A stretch of 64,000 bases of DNA from RYN-133 sp963708645 (GCA_963708645.1 CAVPTA010000002.1:124001-188000), one strand, 5' to 3'; positions 39,915 to 52,405 are shown, counted from the stretch's first letter. The notes: generated by a model not told the origin, from the sequence alone. Translations and numbers: made by a program.

Positions 39915-41104
39915 TTATGTGCGTGCGCCGACCAGGTGTTCGAGGGCGAGTTGGTTGAGCCGGACGAACCCGTAACCGCGTTCGCCGCGCCACTTCCGGG
40001 TCGAAGTCGGCCGTGCCGGCGCGCAGGTCGGCCAACGATTCGCCCGCGTCCAGCGTCGAATCGCGCAAGCCCGTCACACCGGCCTGCTCGAGTGCGGTCT
40101 GCACCTCGGGGTCGGCGCGGTATTCGGCGGCGCGTTGCTTGAGCAGCAGATAGGTCGCCATGTTCGCCGCGGCACTGGCCCAGACGCCGTCCATGTTCTC
40201 GGTGCGCGAGGGCTTGTAGTCGAAATGCCGCGGACCTCGTATGCCGGCGCGCCCGGCTGCCCTGGAGCGCCGTGCTCGAGCAGGTCGACGAGATGGAAGG
40301 CATTGAGCAGGTCGCCGTGACCGAACACGAGGTCCTGGTCGTACTTGATGCTGCGCTGGCCGTTCAGGTCGATGTGGAACAACTTGCCCGCCCAGAGCGC
40401 CTGGGCGATGCCGGCAGCGAAGTTCAGGCCGGCCATCTGCTCGTGACCGACTTCCGGGTTCAGCCCGACCATGTCGCCGTGTTCGAGCTGGGCGATGAAG
40501 GCGAGGGCGTGGCCGACGGTCGGCAGCAGGATGTCACCACGCGGCTCGTTCGGCTTCGGCTCGATCGCGAACCGGATGCCGTAGTCCTGCTCGAGGACAT
40601 AGGCAGCCAGCGTGTCGATCGCTTCGCGGTAGCGGTCGAGGGCAGCCTGCACGTCCTTGACGCCGTCGTACTCGGCGCCTTCCCGCCCGCCCCAGAAGAC
40701 ATAGGTCTGCGCGCCGAGCTCGGCGGCGAGGTCGATGTTGCGGGCGACCTTGGCAGGGCGTAGCGGCGCACCGAGCGGTCGTTGCTGGTGAAGCCGCCGT
40801 CCTTGAACACCGGATGGGTGAACAGGTTGGTCGTCATCATCGGCACGCGCATGCCGGTGTCGGACAGCGCGTCCTTGAATCGCGCGATGTGCTTGTCGCG
40901 CTCGGAGTCCGACGAGCCGAACGGGATCAGATCGTCGTCATGGAAGGTGACGCCGAACGCGCCCAGCTCCGACAGCCGGTGCAATGACTCGACCGGGTCG
41001 ACGGGCGCACGGGTGGCGTCGCCGAAGGGGTCGCGGCCCTGCCACCCCACCGTCCAGAGGCCGAAGGTGAACTTGTCGTCCCGCGTCGGGGTGGGGGTGG
41101 CCAT
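39915..41104 (-). CDS. xylA: Xylose isomerase, frame-interrupted
   Basis: Converts D-xylose to D-xylulose. About 396 residues, matching the short actinobacterial class. N-terminal KFTFGLWTVGWQGRDPFG and catalytic His in VTFHDDDLIPFG, then TTNLFTHPVFKDGGFT, metal-binding Glu in AIEPKPNEPRGDILLPTVGHAL, GLNPEVGHEQMAGLNF, and FHIDLNGQ. Breaks near 40765, 40225 and 39980 place the parts in different frames; the corrected end is LNQLALEHLVGART. First gene of the xylose operon. No xylulokinase is present in this window. Confidence 0.93.
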
Positions 41105-41120
41105 GGCGTCCTCCGGCATT

Positions 41121-41137
41121 TGTTCTAGTCGTGAACT
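41121..41137. promoter_or_regulatory. Candidate ROK operator upstream of xylA
   Basis: TGTTCTAGTCGTGAACT is an imperfect 17-bp inverted repeat 16 bases before the xylA start, overlapping the expected promoter/leader. It matches the site before xylF in TGTTnTnnnCGnGAAC. The xylose ROK regulator encoded downstream is the obvious candidate ligand. Confidence 0.5.
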
Positions 41138-41183
41138 TATGCCGTGACGGTATCCCGCCAGTCAACCCCGCCGCCTCATCCCA

Positions 41184-41222
41184 GCTGGTGCTCGGTTGGA
41201 CGCTCCTCGAACGAGCACCAGC
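41184..41222 (-). terminator. Stem-loop downstream of acnA
   Basis: GCTGGTGCTCG (41184-41194) and CGAGCACCAGC (41212-41222) form a perfect 11-bp stem with a 17-base loop, ten bases after the acnA stop on the minus strand. There is no T-run, as is usual for actinobacterial terminators. Confidence 0.65.
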
Positions 41223-41232
41223 GGGGAAAGGG

Positions 41233-44015
<2,783 letters not shown>

Positions 44016-44159
44016 TGGGACTGCGCCTCCTCGGCTGTCGCGGACGAGATCTCTTGACGTCAAGATACCTCCGAACATACCACCGTCGAGACGGCCGGCC
44101 CCGAGGTGCTGCGGGCGGGCGCGCATGTGGTGTTCGGCGTGTTCACCTGCCGTCCTCGA

Positions 44160-44172
44160 TACAGTCACCCGT
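44160..44172 (+). promoter_or_regulatory. Leaderless-type -10 element before the PAP2 gene
   Basis: TACAGT at 44160-44165 is followed by exactly seven bases and the ATG at 44173, with no ribosome-binding site in between. Confidence 0.5.
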
Positions 44173-45174
44173 ATGACCGACAGCGCCACCCGCGAGGGGG
44201 CGCCCGCCGGTGCGGCACGATCTTCGAAACTCACGCGCGCGATCGACGTGGTGGGCTGGACCCGCATCCGTCGTGGCGCCCTGTTGCTCTATTTCCTCGC
44301 CCTGGTCGTCGTCATCGCGACGGTCGGCGTCCCGATCGGCCGCAACGAGATCGCGCTCCTGAGCGTGCTGCCGCTGGTGATCACCCGCCTGGGCGCCGGC
44401 TGGCGCGCGCTCGGGCCAGGTCTTGGTCGACTGGGCGCCGTTCACCGCGGTGCTGATCTTCTACGACAAGACTCGCGGCGCTGCTGACGCCGTCGGGCTT
44501 GCCCTTGCACGAGGCCGATGTCGTCGGCTGGGAGCGCGGCCCTGTTCGGCGGGCAGGTGCCGACCGTCTGGCTGCAACAGCATCTCTACGACCCGCACCA
44601 TGTGTATTGGTACGACGCGCTGTTCACGCTCATCTACACCTCACACTTCCTGGCCACGCCCGCGGTGGCCGCGGTGTTGTGGCTGCGGCATCGGATGCTC
44701 TGGATGCAGTACATCTCGCGGGTCATATTGCTGTCGGTCGCCGGCCTGATCACCTACATCCTGTTCCCTGAGGCGCCGCCCTGGCTGGCCGCGCGCGACG
44801 GCTTCATCGCCGAGCCGATCGCGCGGCTGTCGGCCCGCGGCTGGATCTGGCTGCACGCGCCGAACCTGCAGAACACGCTGGCCCACGCCCAGGAGGACGG
44901 CTCGAACCCGGTCGCTGCGATGCCGTCGCTGCACATCGCGTTCGCCTGCCTGATCGCGCTGTATCTCGGCAGCAAACTGAGCAGCCGTTGGCGCTACCTG
45001 TTGTGGCTCTATCCGGTGGCGATGGGTCTGACCCTCGTCTACACCGGCGAGCACTACGTCGTCGACCTGATCGCCGGCGTGGTGTACGCCGTCGCCGCGC
45101 ACCTGGCCGTGCGCTGGTGGGAGCAGCGCCGCAAGGCGAAGGCCGGAGTCGGAGCTGGGGCTGCCGCTTCCTGA
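44173..45174 (+). CDS. PAP2 superfamily membrane phosphatase/phosphotransferase, frame-interrupted
   Basis: Integral membrane protein of about 333 residues. The PAP2 catalytic motifs are in the last third: PVAAMPSLHIAFA (PSxH core) and YTGEHYVVDLIAGVVYA (second His and Asp). Conserved upstream segments LFGGQVPTVWLQQHLY and TYILFPEAPPWLAARDG resemble inositol-phosphotransferase-like PAP2 proteins of actinobacteria. Frame breaks near 44415, 44482 and 44533 split the first half. The substrate is unknown; a phospholipid or polyprenyl-phosphate sugar is possible. Confidence 0.85.
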
Positions 45175-45468
45175 CCGGCGTGCCTCAGTGATGCGTCCGG
45201 TCACGCGGGGTTCACCGGGTGGATCAGTGATGCGTCCGGACGCGCGGTGCCGCGGTGAACCAGCTCGCGCCCGTCGCCCGCCGCGCCCCCCGTTGAGAAT
45301 CGGCTGGGGCGCTTGTGACTCGTGGTGCCAATGATTCTTGAGTGGCGCCTGGCATATCTGGGACAGAAATGGCACTCTGTGCATTGAAGTGTTTGCTGTT
45401 ACTCCGCTGTCTTGCGGCCGCCACCCCCGCCGGTCGCCTGTCGAGTCGACTGCTGAGAGGCCGTAGCC
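45175..45468. other. Intergenic region before the NlpC/P60 gene
   Basis: About 290 bases without a convincing gene. The only clear structure is a direct repeat TCAGTGATGCGTCCGG at 45186-45201 and 45225-45240, flanking a GGTTCACCGGGTGG segment. A long 5' region before a cell-wall peptidase gene could hold a c-di-AMP riboswitch as in some actinobacteria, but I could not match its conserved elements. Confidence 0.4.
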
Positions 45469-46953
45469 GTGCCTGTACCCCGCCGTTACCCGCGCACCGG
45501 CCGCGCCAGATTCGTGTCCCTGCTGCTCGGGCTCGTCGCCGTGTGCTCGTTGCTCGTCGTTCCGGGGCGGGTGGCAGGCGCCAGCCCGCCGCCCAATCCC
45601 GGGTCCTCGGCGCCGAGCAACCCCACCAACGGCCAGCTCAACGGTGCGGCGGCGCAGAAGGCCGCCGTCGCGGCGGAGGTCGGTCGCCTGGGCGCCAGCG
45701 TCGCCGCCATCGAGTCACAACTGCGCCAGCTCGAGGCCGCGCGTGAGATGGCCGAGCAGAAGCTGGCTTTCGCACTGTCCAAGCTCGAGCAGGCAAAGAT
45801 CGACTCGGCCAAGGCCGCCGGCGCCGTCGTTGCCGCCCAGAAGCGCGTCGACGCGGCACAACAGCAGTTCAGCTCGTTCGTGCAGGCGACCTACATGAAC
45901 GGGTCGATCGGCGGCATGACCGGATCACTGCTGACCGCCTCCGACCCGAACACCCTGCTGCAGCAGAACGCGCTCCAGCAGTACGAGAGTGACCACCAGA
46001 TCAGCGCCATCGGCAACGTCAAAGCGGCGACCGTCGCCCGCTCGAACGCCGATGCGGCTGCCCGGCTGGCGGTGGCGAGGCAGCGCGCCGCCACGATCGC
46101 GGCCGAGCATGCCAAGGAGGCGGCCGACGCCGCAGTAACCGCGGCCATCGAGGAACAGAAGCAACTGCAGGCCCAGCTGGCGAGCCAGCAGGCAGCGCTG
46201 CAGCGGGCACAGATCGAACTTGCCACGCTCAACCATCAGCGGGCCGCCTACATCGCCTACCAGCAGCAACTGGCCGCCTACCAGGCCTACCAGCGTCACC
46301 AGGCCGCCCTGCGCGCTGAGCGCGCCCGCGAGGCCGCCCTGCGAGCGGCTGCCGCCGAACGGCGCCGGCTGGCTCGCGAGGCCGCTGCTGCGGCCCGCCA
46401 CCATCACCACAGCGACGGTGGCGGGGGCGTCCCCTCGTCCGGCGGTGGCGGCGGCAACGGTGGCGGTGGTGGCGGCGGAGGCGGGCCGGTCATTCAACCG
46501 AGCGGTGGGCAGTGGACGCCGCAGGCCGGCGTGGAAGCGGCCCGTCGGGCGATGCGCTGGCGCGGCTGGATGTACGCGTGGGCGGGCGGTAACGCCTACG
46601 GCCCGACCTATGGCGTGTGCGCCGGCGACGGAGCGTTCAACGACTGCCACGTGAAGGGCTTCGATTGCTCGGGGTTGAGCCTCTACGCATGGGCGCCGTA
46701 CATGACCCTCGATCACTATGCCGCTTCGCAGTACTGGCAGGCCGGCTCGTTCCATCCGTCCACGTCGCAACTGCGGCCGGGCGACCTGACCTTCTGGAGC
46801 TCGAACGGCAGCCCGAGTGGCATCCACCACGTCGCTATTTACATCGGCGGTGGCAACGTCGTGCAGGCACCGCAAAGTGGCGAGGTCATCCAGGTCACGC
46901 CGCTGTGGAGTGTCGACTGGGGCTACCTCGGCGCGACCCGACCGCTCACCTGA
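45469..46953 (+). CDS. NlpC/P60 peptidoglycan endopeptidase (RipA-like)
   Basis: Secreted cell-wall hydrolase, 494 residues. Signal peptide at 1-40 (LLLGLVAVCSLLVVPGRVAGA). A long coiled-coil region (about 55-320), rich in Ala/Gln/Glu, controls access to the enzyme in RipA-type proteins. It is followed by HHHH and a Gly-rich linker (about 325-345), then the NlpC/P60 domain with catalytic Cys in GFDCSGLSLYAW and His in IHHVAIYIGGGNVV. It cleaves peptide stems between daughter cells in homologues. The order acnA - peptidase - moxR is as in mycobacteria. Confidence 0.92.
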   Translation: MPVPRRYPRTGRARFVSLLLGLVAVCSLLVVPGRVAGASPPPNPGSSAPSNPTNGQLNGAAAQKAAVAAEVGRLGASVAAIESQLRQLEAAREMAEQKLAFALSKLEQAKIDSAKAAGAVVAAQKRVDAAQQQFSSFVQATYMNGSIGGMTGSLLTASDPNTLLQQNALQQYESDHQISAIGNVKAATVARSNADAAARLAVARQRAATIAAEHAKEAADAAVTAAIEEQKQLQAQLASQQAALQRAQIELATLNHQRAAYIAYQQQLAAYQAYQRHQAALRAERAREAALRAAAAERRRLAREAAAAARHHHHSDGGGGVPSSGGGGGNGGGGGGGGGPVIQPSGGQWTPQAGVEAARRAMRWRGWMYAWAGGNAYGPTYGVCAGDGAFNDCHVKGFDCSGLSLYAWAPYMTLDHYAASQYWQAGSFHPSTSQLRPGDLTFWSSNGSPSGIHHVAIYIGGGNVVQAPQSGEVIQVTPLWSVDWGYLGATRPLT

Positions 46954-47027
46954 GGGCGGCGCTGGCGTCTTCGTCCGCACCTGCGGAGGGTCCCTGCGAC
47001 TGTGACGTTGTTGCAGCGTCGGGTCGG

Positions 47028-47040
47028 TAGCGTGATCGAC
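47028..47040 (+). promoter_or_regulatory. Leaderless-type -10 element before moaA
   Basis: TAGCGT at 47028-47033 followed by seven bases to ATG 47041. It favours this ATG over the in-frame GTG at 47032. Confidence 0.45.
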
Positions 47041-48081
47041 ATGACCGCAGCACCGCAGGCCGCCCCGCGTGCTGTGCTGCTCGATCGGTTCGGACGCACC
47101 GCGACCGATCTGCGCATCTCGCTCACCGACCGGTGTTCCTTGCGCTGCACCTACTGCATGCCCGCCGAAGGACTCGACTGGTTGAGCCGCAGCGATCGGC
47201 TCACCGACGACGAGATCCTGCGGCTGGCAGAGATCTTCGTCGGACTCGGCGTCGAGAGCATCCGGCTCACCGGTGGCGAGCCGCTCGTGCATCGCACGGT
47301 CGTCGACGTGGTCGCCCGGCTCGCGTCACTCGAGCCGCGTCCCGAGCTGTCGCTGACCACGAACGGCATCAGCCTCGACCGGTCGGCACTGGACCTCGTC
47401 CGCGCCGGACTCGACCGGGTCAACGTCTCGATCGACACGCTCGATGCCGAGCGGTTCCGCACCCTCACCCGGCGCGACCGGCTCGCCGGACGTGTTGCGC
47501 GGTGTCGCTGCTGCGAGCAATGCCGGGCTCGCACCGGTGAAGATCAACTCAGTCCTGATGCGCGACTCGAACCTCGCCGAGGCACCGCAACTGCTCGGCT
47601 GGGCACTGCGGCACGGATACCAGTTGCGCTTCATCGAGCACATGCCGCTGGACGCCGACCACAACTGGACGCGGGACAGCATGGTCACCGCGGCCGAGGT
47701 GCTCGACCTGCTGCAGGGCGACTTCGTGCTCTCGCCCCGCGGGCACGTCGGTAACGCGCCCGCAGAGGAGTTCGACGTCCTCGACGGACCTGATCGCGCG
47801 TCCTGGGCGACGCAGCCGGGGCGTCTGGGCATCATCGCGTCCGTCACCCGGCCCTTCTGCCGCGACTGCGACCGGTTGCGCCTGACCGCCGACGGCCAAC
47901 TGCGCACCTGTCTGTTCGCGCAGGACGAGACCGATCTGCGCGGCCCATTGCGCGCCGGCGCCTCGACGACGAGCTCGCCGAGATCATCGGGACGGCAGTC
48001 GCCGGCAAGCAGGCCGGTCACGGCATCGACGCCCCTGACTTCGTCCAGCCCCTGCGGACCATGTCCGCAATCGGTGGCTAG
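47041..48081 (+). CDS. moaA: GTP 3',8-cyclase MoaA, frame-interrupted
   Basis: Radical SAM enzyme making the first molybdenum-cofactor intermediate with MoaC. N-terminal cluster: CSLRCTYCM; SAM site LTGGEPL; TTNGISL. C-terminal cluster: CRDCDRLRLTADGQLRTC. The protein ends SAIGG, matching the Gly-Gly tail needed for activity. Breaks near 47489 (extra G) and 47966 (missing base). Other moa genes are not in the window. The stop overlaps that of the next, convergent gene by four bases. Confidence 0.92.
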
Positions 48082-48281
48082 AGGTTCGCCGTCGAGCAAA
48101 ACTTCCGTCGCGCTAGGAAGTCGGCGAGATGGTCTGCGTGCTCGTCGCAGGCGAGCCAGTGTTTGATGCGCGCGGTGTCGTGCAAGGACGGGTTACGCCA
48201 CTGCAGATCGACGGTCGCGGCGGCCCGGCAGCCGCGCGCAGAACACCGAAGATCTTCTTCATCTGGACACCAAGGCAACAT
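48078..48281 (-). CDS. Small Cys/His-containing protein of unknown function
   Basis: 67 residues from ATG 48281. Potential zinc ligands: CSARGC (C-x4-C), then LACDEHADH (C-x2-H-x2-H), with another Cys in LPWCPDEE. Conserved-looking WRNPSLHD and a terminal LADFLARRKF helix. I recognise this as a widespread uncharacterised actinobacterial protein, sometimes labelled acetone-carboxylase-related, without a known role. The frame extends upstream to 48434 but would overlap the moxR start, so the short form is preferred. Confidence 0.65.
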   Translation of the reverse strand: MLPWCPDEEDLRCSARGCRAAATVDLQWRNPSLHDTARIKHWLACDEHADHLADFLARRKFCSTANL

Positions 48282-48330
48282 ATAGGCCGGTCCCGTACCG
48301 TAATTGCGACGGCCGTTCGGAAGGACCCAC

Positions 48331-49461
48331 GTGACGCACTCCAGCTCGTCCAGCTCGACCCCTGCAGCAGACGCCGGCTCGCTCGAGCGGGTGATGTTCG
48401 AGATCAAGCGGGTGATCGTCGGGCAGGAGCGCATGGTCGAGCGGATGATGATCAGCCTGCTGGCGCGCGGTCACTGCCTGCTCGAGGGCGTCCCCGGTGT
48501 TGCGAAGACCCTTGCGGTCGAGACGCTGGCGCGCACGGTCAGCGGGTCGTTCGCGCGCGTGCAGTTCACCCCTGACCTCGTGCCGTCCGACATCGTCGGC
48601 ACACGCATCTACCGGCCGAACAGCGAGCGCTTCGACACCGAGCTGGGCCCGGTCATGGCGAACTTCGTGCTCGCCGACGAGATCAACCGAGCGCCGGCGA
48701 AGGTGCAGTCGGCGATGCTCGAGGTGATGGCCGAGGGCCACGTGAGCATCGGCGGCGAACGCTTCGACGTGCCGCAGCCGTTCCTCGTCCTTGCGACGCA
48801 GAACCCGATCGAGTCGGAGGGCGTCTACCCGCTGCCCGAGGCGCAACGCGACCGGTTCCTGATGAAGATCAGCGTCGACTACCCGACGGCCGCCGAGGAG
48901 CGCGAGATCGTCTACCGCATGGGTGTCGAGCCGCCGGTTGCAAACCCGGTGATCTCGACCGACGAGCTCGCCCGCCTGCAGCAGGTCGCCGGACGGGTCT
49001 TCGTGCACCACGCGATCGTCGACTACGTGGTGCGCCTGGTGATCTCGACCCGGCACCCGGCCGAGCACGGGATGCAGGACGTCGCGTCGTGGGTCTCGTA
49101 CGGCGCGAGTCCGCGCGCGAGCCTCGGGCTGATCGCTGCCGGACGGGGAATGGCGCTGCTGCGCGGACGTGATTACGTGCTGCCGCAAGACATCCTCGAC
49201 GTCGCCGGCGACGTGCTGGCGCACCGGCTCGTGCTCAGCTACGACGCGATCGCCGACGGCGTGCCGGCCGCCCATGCGGTGCGGCGCGTGCTGCAGACGA
49301 TCCCACTGCCGCAGGTCGCTCCGCGCCAGCGTGCGAACGGCCCCGGCGCCGACACGCGACCGCCGCGGCACCCAGCAACCGCTGGTGTACGGCCAGGCAG
49401 CGCCGCAGCAGACCAACCCGTGGGGCGGCGAGCGCACGGCGTGATGATCCGGCATTCATGA
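48331..49461 (+). CDS. MoxR family AAA+ ATPase
   Basis: AAA+ chaperone-like ATPase, about 376 residues. Walker A LEGVPGVAKT, Walker B FVLADEINRAP, sensor 1 VLATQNPIESEGVYPLPEAQRDRFL. GTG 48331 has GGAAGGACC upstream. The uninterrupted frame ends at 49461 and overlaps the DUF58 ATG by four bases; a shift near 49345 would instead end it at 49444 with QQTNPWGGERTA, which reads more like protein. MoxR with DUF58 and VWA partners forms a known but functionally unclear module, thought to help metal insertion or membrane stress responses. Confidence 0.9.
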   Translation: MTHSSSSSSTPAADAGSLERVMFEIKRVIVGQERMVERMMISLLARGHCLLEGVPGVAKTLAVETLARTVSGSFARVQFTPDLVPSDIVGTRIYRPNSERFDTELGPVMANFVLADEINRAPAKVQSAMLEVMAEGHVSIGGERFDVPQPFLVLATQNPIESEGVYPLPEAQRDRFLMKISVDYPTAAEEREIVYRMGVEPPVANPVISTDELARLQQVAGRVFVHHAIVDYVVRLVISTRHPAEHGMQDVASWVSYGASPRASLGLIAAGRGMALLRGRDYVLPQDILDVAGDVLAHRLVLSYDAIADGVPAAHAVRRVLQTIPLPQVAPRQRANGPGADTRPPRHPATAGVRPGSAAADQPVGRRAHGVMIRHS

Positions 49462-50427
49462 GCGGACCAGTTCCTGTCGATCACGGGCCGACGCTCGACC
49501 TCGGCCCGGCCGAGGCGTTGCTGCGTCGGCTCGAACTCACCGTGCGCAACCGGCTGGACGGACTGTTGCAGGGCAACTACGTCGGCCTCGTCCCGGGACC
49601 GGGATCCGAGGCGGGGGAGTCGCGGCAGTACGTCGCCGGGCGACGACGTGCGGCGTATGGATTGGCCCGTCACCGCGCGCACGACAATTCCGCACGTACG
49701 GCAGACGATCGCCGACCGCGAGCTCGAGACGTGGCTCGTGGTCGACCTCTCGCCGAGCATGGACTTCGGCACCGGCCTGACCGAGAAGCGTGAACTCGTG
49801 CTCGCCGCGATCACGGCCGTTGTGCATCTCACCGTCCGCGGCGGCAACCGCGTCGGCGCGATCGTCGCCAACGGTGCCGACAGCTACCGCATCCCTGCAC
49901 TCGGTGGTCGCAACCACGGCCGCTATCTGATCCGCCGCATCGCGGCGACGCGACGCGCCGAGCGCGGCGGCGGTCCTGAGCTGCCCGAACTGCTCGAGTC
50001 GCTGCGGCGTCCGCCGCGGCGTCGCGGACTGGTCGCCGTGGTGTCCGACTTCATCGGACCGATGTCGTCCGGTGAACTCCCGTGGGAACGCCCGCTGCGC
50101 GCGCTCGCGCTGCGGCATCAGTTGCTCGGCATCGAAGTGCTCGACCCACGCGAGCTGGAACTGCCCGCGGCGGGGCTGGTCACCTTCGTCGACACCGAGT
50201 CGGGACGAGAGCTCGAAGTGCAGACCTCGTCGACGAGCGTGCGGCAGAACTACGCCGCCGCGGCGACGGCACAACGCGCGCGCATCGCCGCGTCGTTACG
50301 CCATGCCGGTGCCGGACATCTGCAACTGCGCACCGATCGCGACTGGATCAGCGACGTCGTGCGGTACGTGATCACCCGCCGACGCCTCGGCGGGCAGGTC
50401 GTCGCCGCACGGCAGGGAGTGCGCTAG
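49458..50427 (+). CDS. DUF58 domain protein, frame-interrupted
   Basis: MoxR partner, about 322 residues. First part MSGPVPVDHGPTLDLG ... GLLQGNYVGLVPGPGSEAGESRQYV, then one extra G near 49641, then GDDVRRMDWPVTART, the DUF58 core, and a VWA-like stretch VVDLSPSMDFGTGLTEKRE. Cytosolic. ATG overlaps the MoxR stop and the end abuts the VWA gene with no gap. Confidence 0.88.
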
Positions 50428-51387
50428 ATGACCTTCCTGTCGCCGGCCTGGCTGCTGCTGCTCATCGCGGTCGCACTCATCCTGATCGCTTACGTCGTTG
50501 TGCAGCTGCGCCGCAAGAAGTACGTCGCACGCTTCAGCAACGTCGAGCTGCTCGGCAGCGTCGCACCACGCAGACCCGGCTGGCGTCGCCATCTCACTTT
50601 TGCGCTGCTGCTGATCGGGCTCACCGTGCTCTCTGTCGGCGTTGCTCGTCCGGCAGCTGCTGTTCGCGTTCCGCGCGATCGCGCGACCGTGATGCTCGAC
50701 ATCGACGTGTCGTTGTCGATGGAGGCGACCGACGTCCTGCCTTCGCGCTTGCAGGCCGCGAAGAAGGCCGGCAAGCAGTTCGCCGATCTACTGCCTGCGC
50801 GCATCAACCTCGGCCTGATCAGCTTTGCCCGTAACGCGAATGTGCTCGTCCCGCCGACCCTCGATCGCGAGCCCGTGAAGAAGGCCATCGACGGATTGAA
50901 ACTCGCCAACTACACCGCCATCGGCGAGGCGATCTTCAGTTCACTCGATGCGATCCGTGTCTTCTCGCAGGCCACCACTGCCAAAGGTGATCAGCCGCCA
51001 CCTGCGCGCGTGGTGCTGCTCAGCGACGGCTCGAATACGACCGGACGCACGATTTCGTCCGCGATCGCGGCCGCGCGCGCGGCGAAGGTGCAGATCTCGA
51101 CGATCGCGTTCGGTACTCCCAACGGCACGGTGACAGGGTCGAACGGTGAGCAGGTGCCGGTACCGGCCGACACCGCGGCACTCAGCCAGATCGCGATCCA
51201 GACCGGCGGTACTTTCCACACGGCAACATCGGTGCAGGAGCTACAGGCCGTCTACAAGGACATCGGTTCGCAGATCGGCTACACGACCAAGCACCAGGAC
51301 ATCTCGTGGCGCTTCCTCGCGATAGGCCTGTTGTTCACGCTCGCCGCGGCGGGCGCGTCCATGCTGTGGTCGGGACGGCTGACCTAG
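50428..51387 (+). CDS. Membrane-anchored VWA domain protein (BatA-like)
   Basis: 319 residues: two N-terminal helices (about 6-24 and 55-73), an extracytoplasmic VWA domain (about 88-285) and a C-terminal helix (about 293-312). The metal-ion site is DIDVSLSMEATD with further ligands in NYTAIGEAI and LLSDGSNTTG. Third gene of the MoxR module. Convergent with the cupredoxin-like gene, ending two bases before it. Confidence 0.92.
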   Translation: MTFLSPAWLLLLIAVALILIAYVVVQLRRKKYVARFSNVELLGSVAPRRPGWRRHLTFALLLIGLTVLSVGVARPAAAVRVPRDRATVMLDIDVSLSMEATDVLPSRLQAAKKAGKQFADLLPARINLGLISFARNANVLVPPTLDREPVKKAIDGLKLANYTAIGEAIFSSLDAIRVFSQATTAKGDQPPPARVVLLSDGSNTTGRTISSAIAAARAAKVQISTIAFGTPNGTVTGSNGEQVPVPADTAALSQIAIQTGGTFHTATSVQELQAVYKDIGSQIGYTTKHQDISWRFLAIGLLFTLAAAGASMLWSGRLT

Positions 51388-51389
51388 CT

Positions 51390-52232
51390 TCAGCCCAGCT
51401 GGACGATCTTCCACATGCCCATGAACGCGTGCGGCATCCCGGTGCGGAAGTCCGGCCAGTAACACGCGATCACGTACTTGCCGGCTGCGAGGTTCAGGTA
51501 CTGCGAAGCCCCCTGCCCCGGCGTCAGCACGCCGAAGGTGTAGCTGCCGCCCAGCCCGAACGACGGCCGACCACGTGCGCCGTTCTTGAAGAAGTGCCGG
51601 ACCTGCGCGTTCGTCGTGGTCTGCTTCACGTGCTGGAACACCACGAAGTGCGGTTGATCGGCGTTGTTGCGGAACTGGATCCAGCCCTGGTGCGGCAGGG
51701 TCGCCCGGTTGGTCGCGAAGCCGTATGTGAAAGCGGTGATGAGCCCGTGCGTCGCGATCTGCTGGCGCGGCGGAGCCTTGCCGAACACCGTCACCATCGT
51801 GAACGAGTTCGTGTTCTGGTCGAGGAACACGAACTTCCCGGCCGGCAGCGAGACAGCAACCCAGCCCGGCTTGTTCGGACGGGTTTCGGCCCCGCCGCGG
51901 AAGACGATGTTCCGGTCGATGCGCCGCACTGCTTTGGTGTCACCGTTGAATGCCTTGCCGAGGTCGACGCTGGCCTGGGCGAGCGTGTAACCGTTCCGCA
52001 GCCGTGCGAGCTGCAGCACGTGGTCGCCCTTGCCCGTCACCACCTTGAAGATGGTGCGTCCGGCGTGCATGCGGTGTCCCGAACTCAGCGACACCGATCG
52101 CGGGCTCATATGGACCACGACGGTCGGTACCGGCGCCAGCGCGGCGGCAGGTGATGCGGCAACGACACCGGCCGCGGCTGCGAGCGTGACGAGGCCGAGG
52201 GTGGCGGCGGTTCTGCTGATCGATGTGTGCAT
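51390..52232 (-). CDS. Secreted cupredoxin-like protein, copy 2
   Basis: 280 residues with a Sec signal (MHTSISRTAATLGLVTLAAAAG, cleavage near ASPAAA). ATG 52232 follows GGAGGA. The C-terminal 100 residues contain NADQPHFVVFQHVKQ and the end GKYVIACYWPDFRTGMPHAFMGM; His, Cys, His and Met are in the order of a type 1 copper site. The N-terminal half is a separate beta-rich region with GRTIFKVVTGKGDH. It is a paralogue of the upstream gene, about half identical by eye. Function unknown; electron transfer or copper handling outside the cell is a guess. Confidence 0.72.
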   Translation of the reverse strand: MHTSISRTAATLGLVTLAAAAGVVAASPAAALAPVPTVVVHMSPRSVSLSSGHRMHAGRTIFKVVTGKGDHVLQLARLRNGYTLAQASVDLGKAFNGDTKAVRRIDRNIVFRGGAETRPNKPGWVAVSLPAGKFVFLDQNTNSFTMVTVFGKAPPRQQIATHGLITAFTYGFATNRATLPHQGWIQFRNNADQPHFVVFQHVKQTTTNAQVRHFFKNGARGRPSFGLGGSYTFGVLTPGQGASQYLNLAAGKYVIACYWPDFRTGMPHAFMGMWKIVQLG

Positions 52233-52352
52233 GGTGTCCTCCGGGCGAGTGCGACGACATCGCTGACCATGCGGGGGCTGACACCGCACAGTGAAGACCT
52301 GTCGAGGTCCGGTGACAAGGGCCTGTCCCGAACACACCCGTGTGACAGACAC

Positions 52353-52384
52353 AGCGGGCCGCCAGGTTTCCCTGACGGCCCGCT
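52353..52384 (-). terminator. Strong hairpin between the two cupredoxin-like genes
   Basis: A 14-bp stem, AGCGGGCCGCCAGG at 52353-52366 with CCTGACGGCCCGCT at 52371-52384, holds one non-Watson-Crick pair and a four-base loop. It lies about 20 bases after the stop of copy 1 and separates the paralogues into two transcripts. Confidence 0.75.
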
Positions 52385-52405
52385 GCGACAACCGATATGC
52401 GTTGC

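Noticed and set aside
45175..45468. c-di-AMP (ydaO-type) riboswitch before the NlpC/P60 gene
   Set aside because: The region is about the right length and genomic place, but I could not align the conserved core elements; only a direct repeat is clear.
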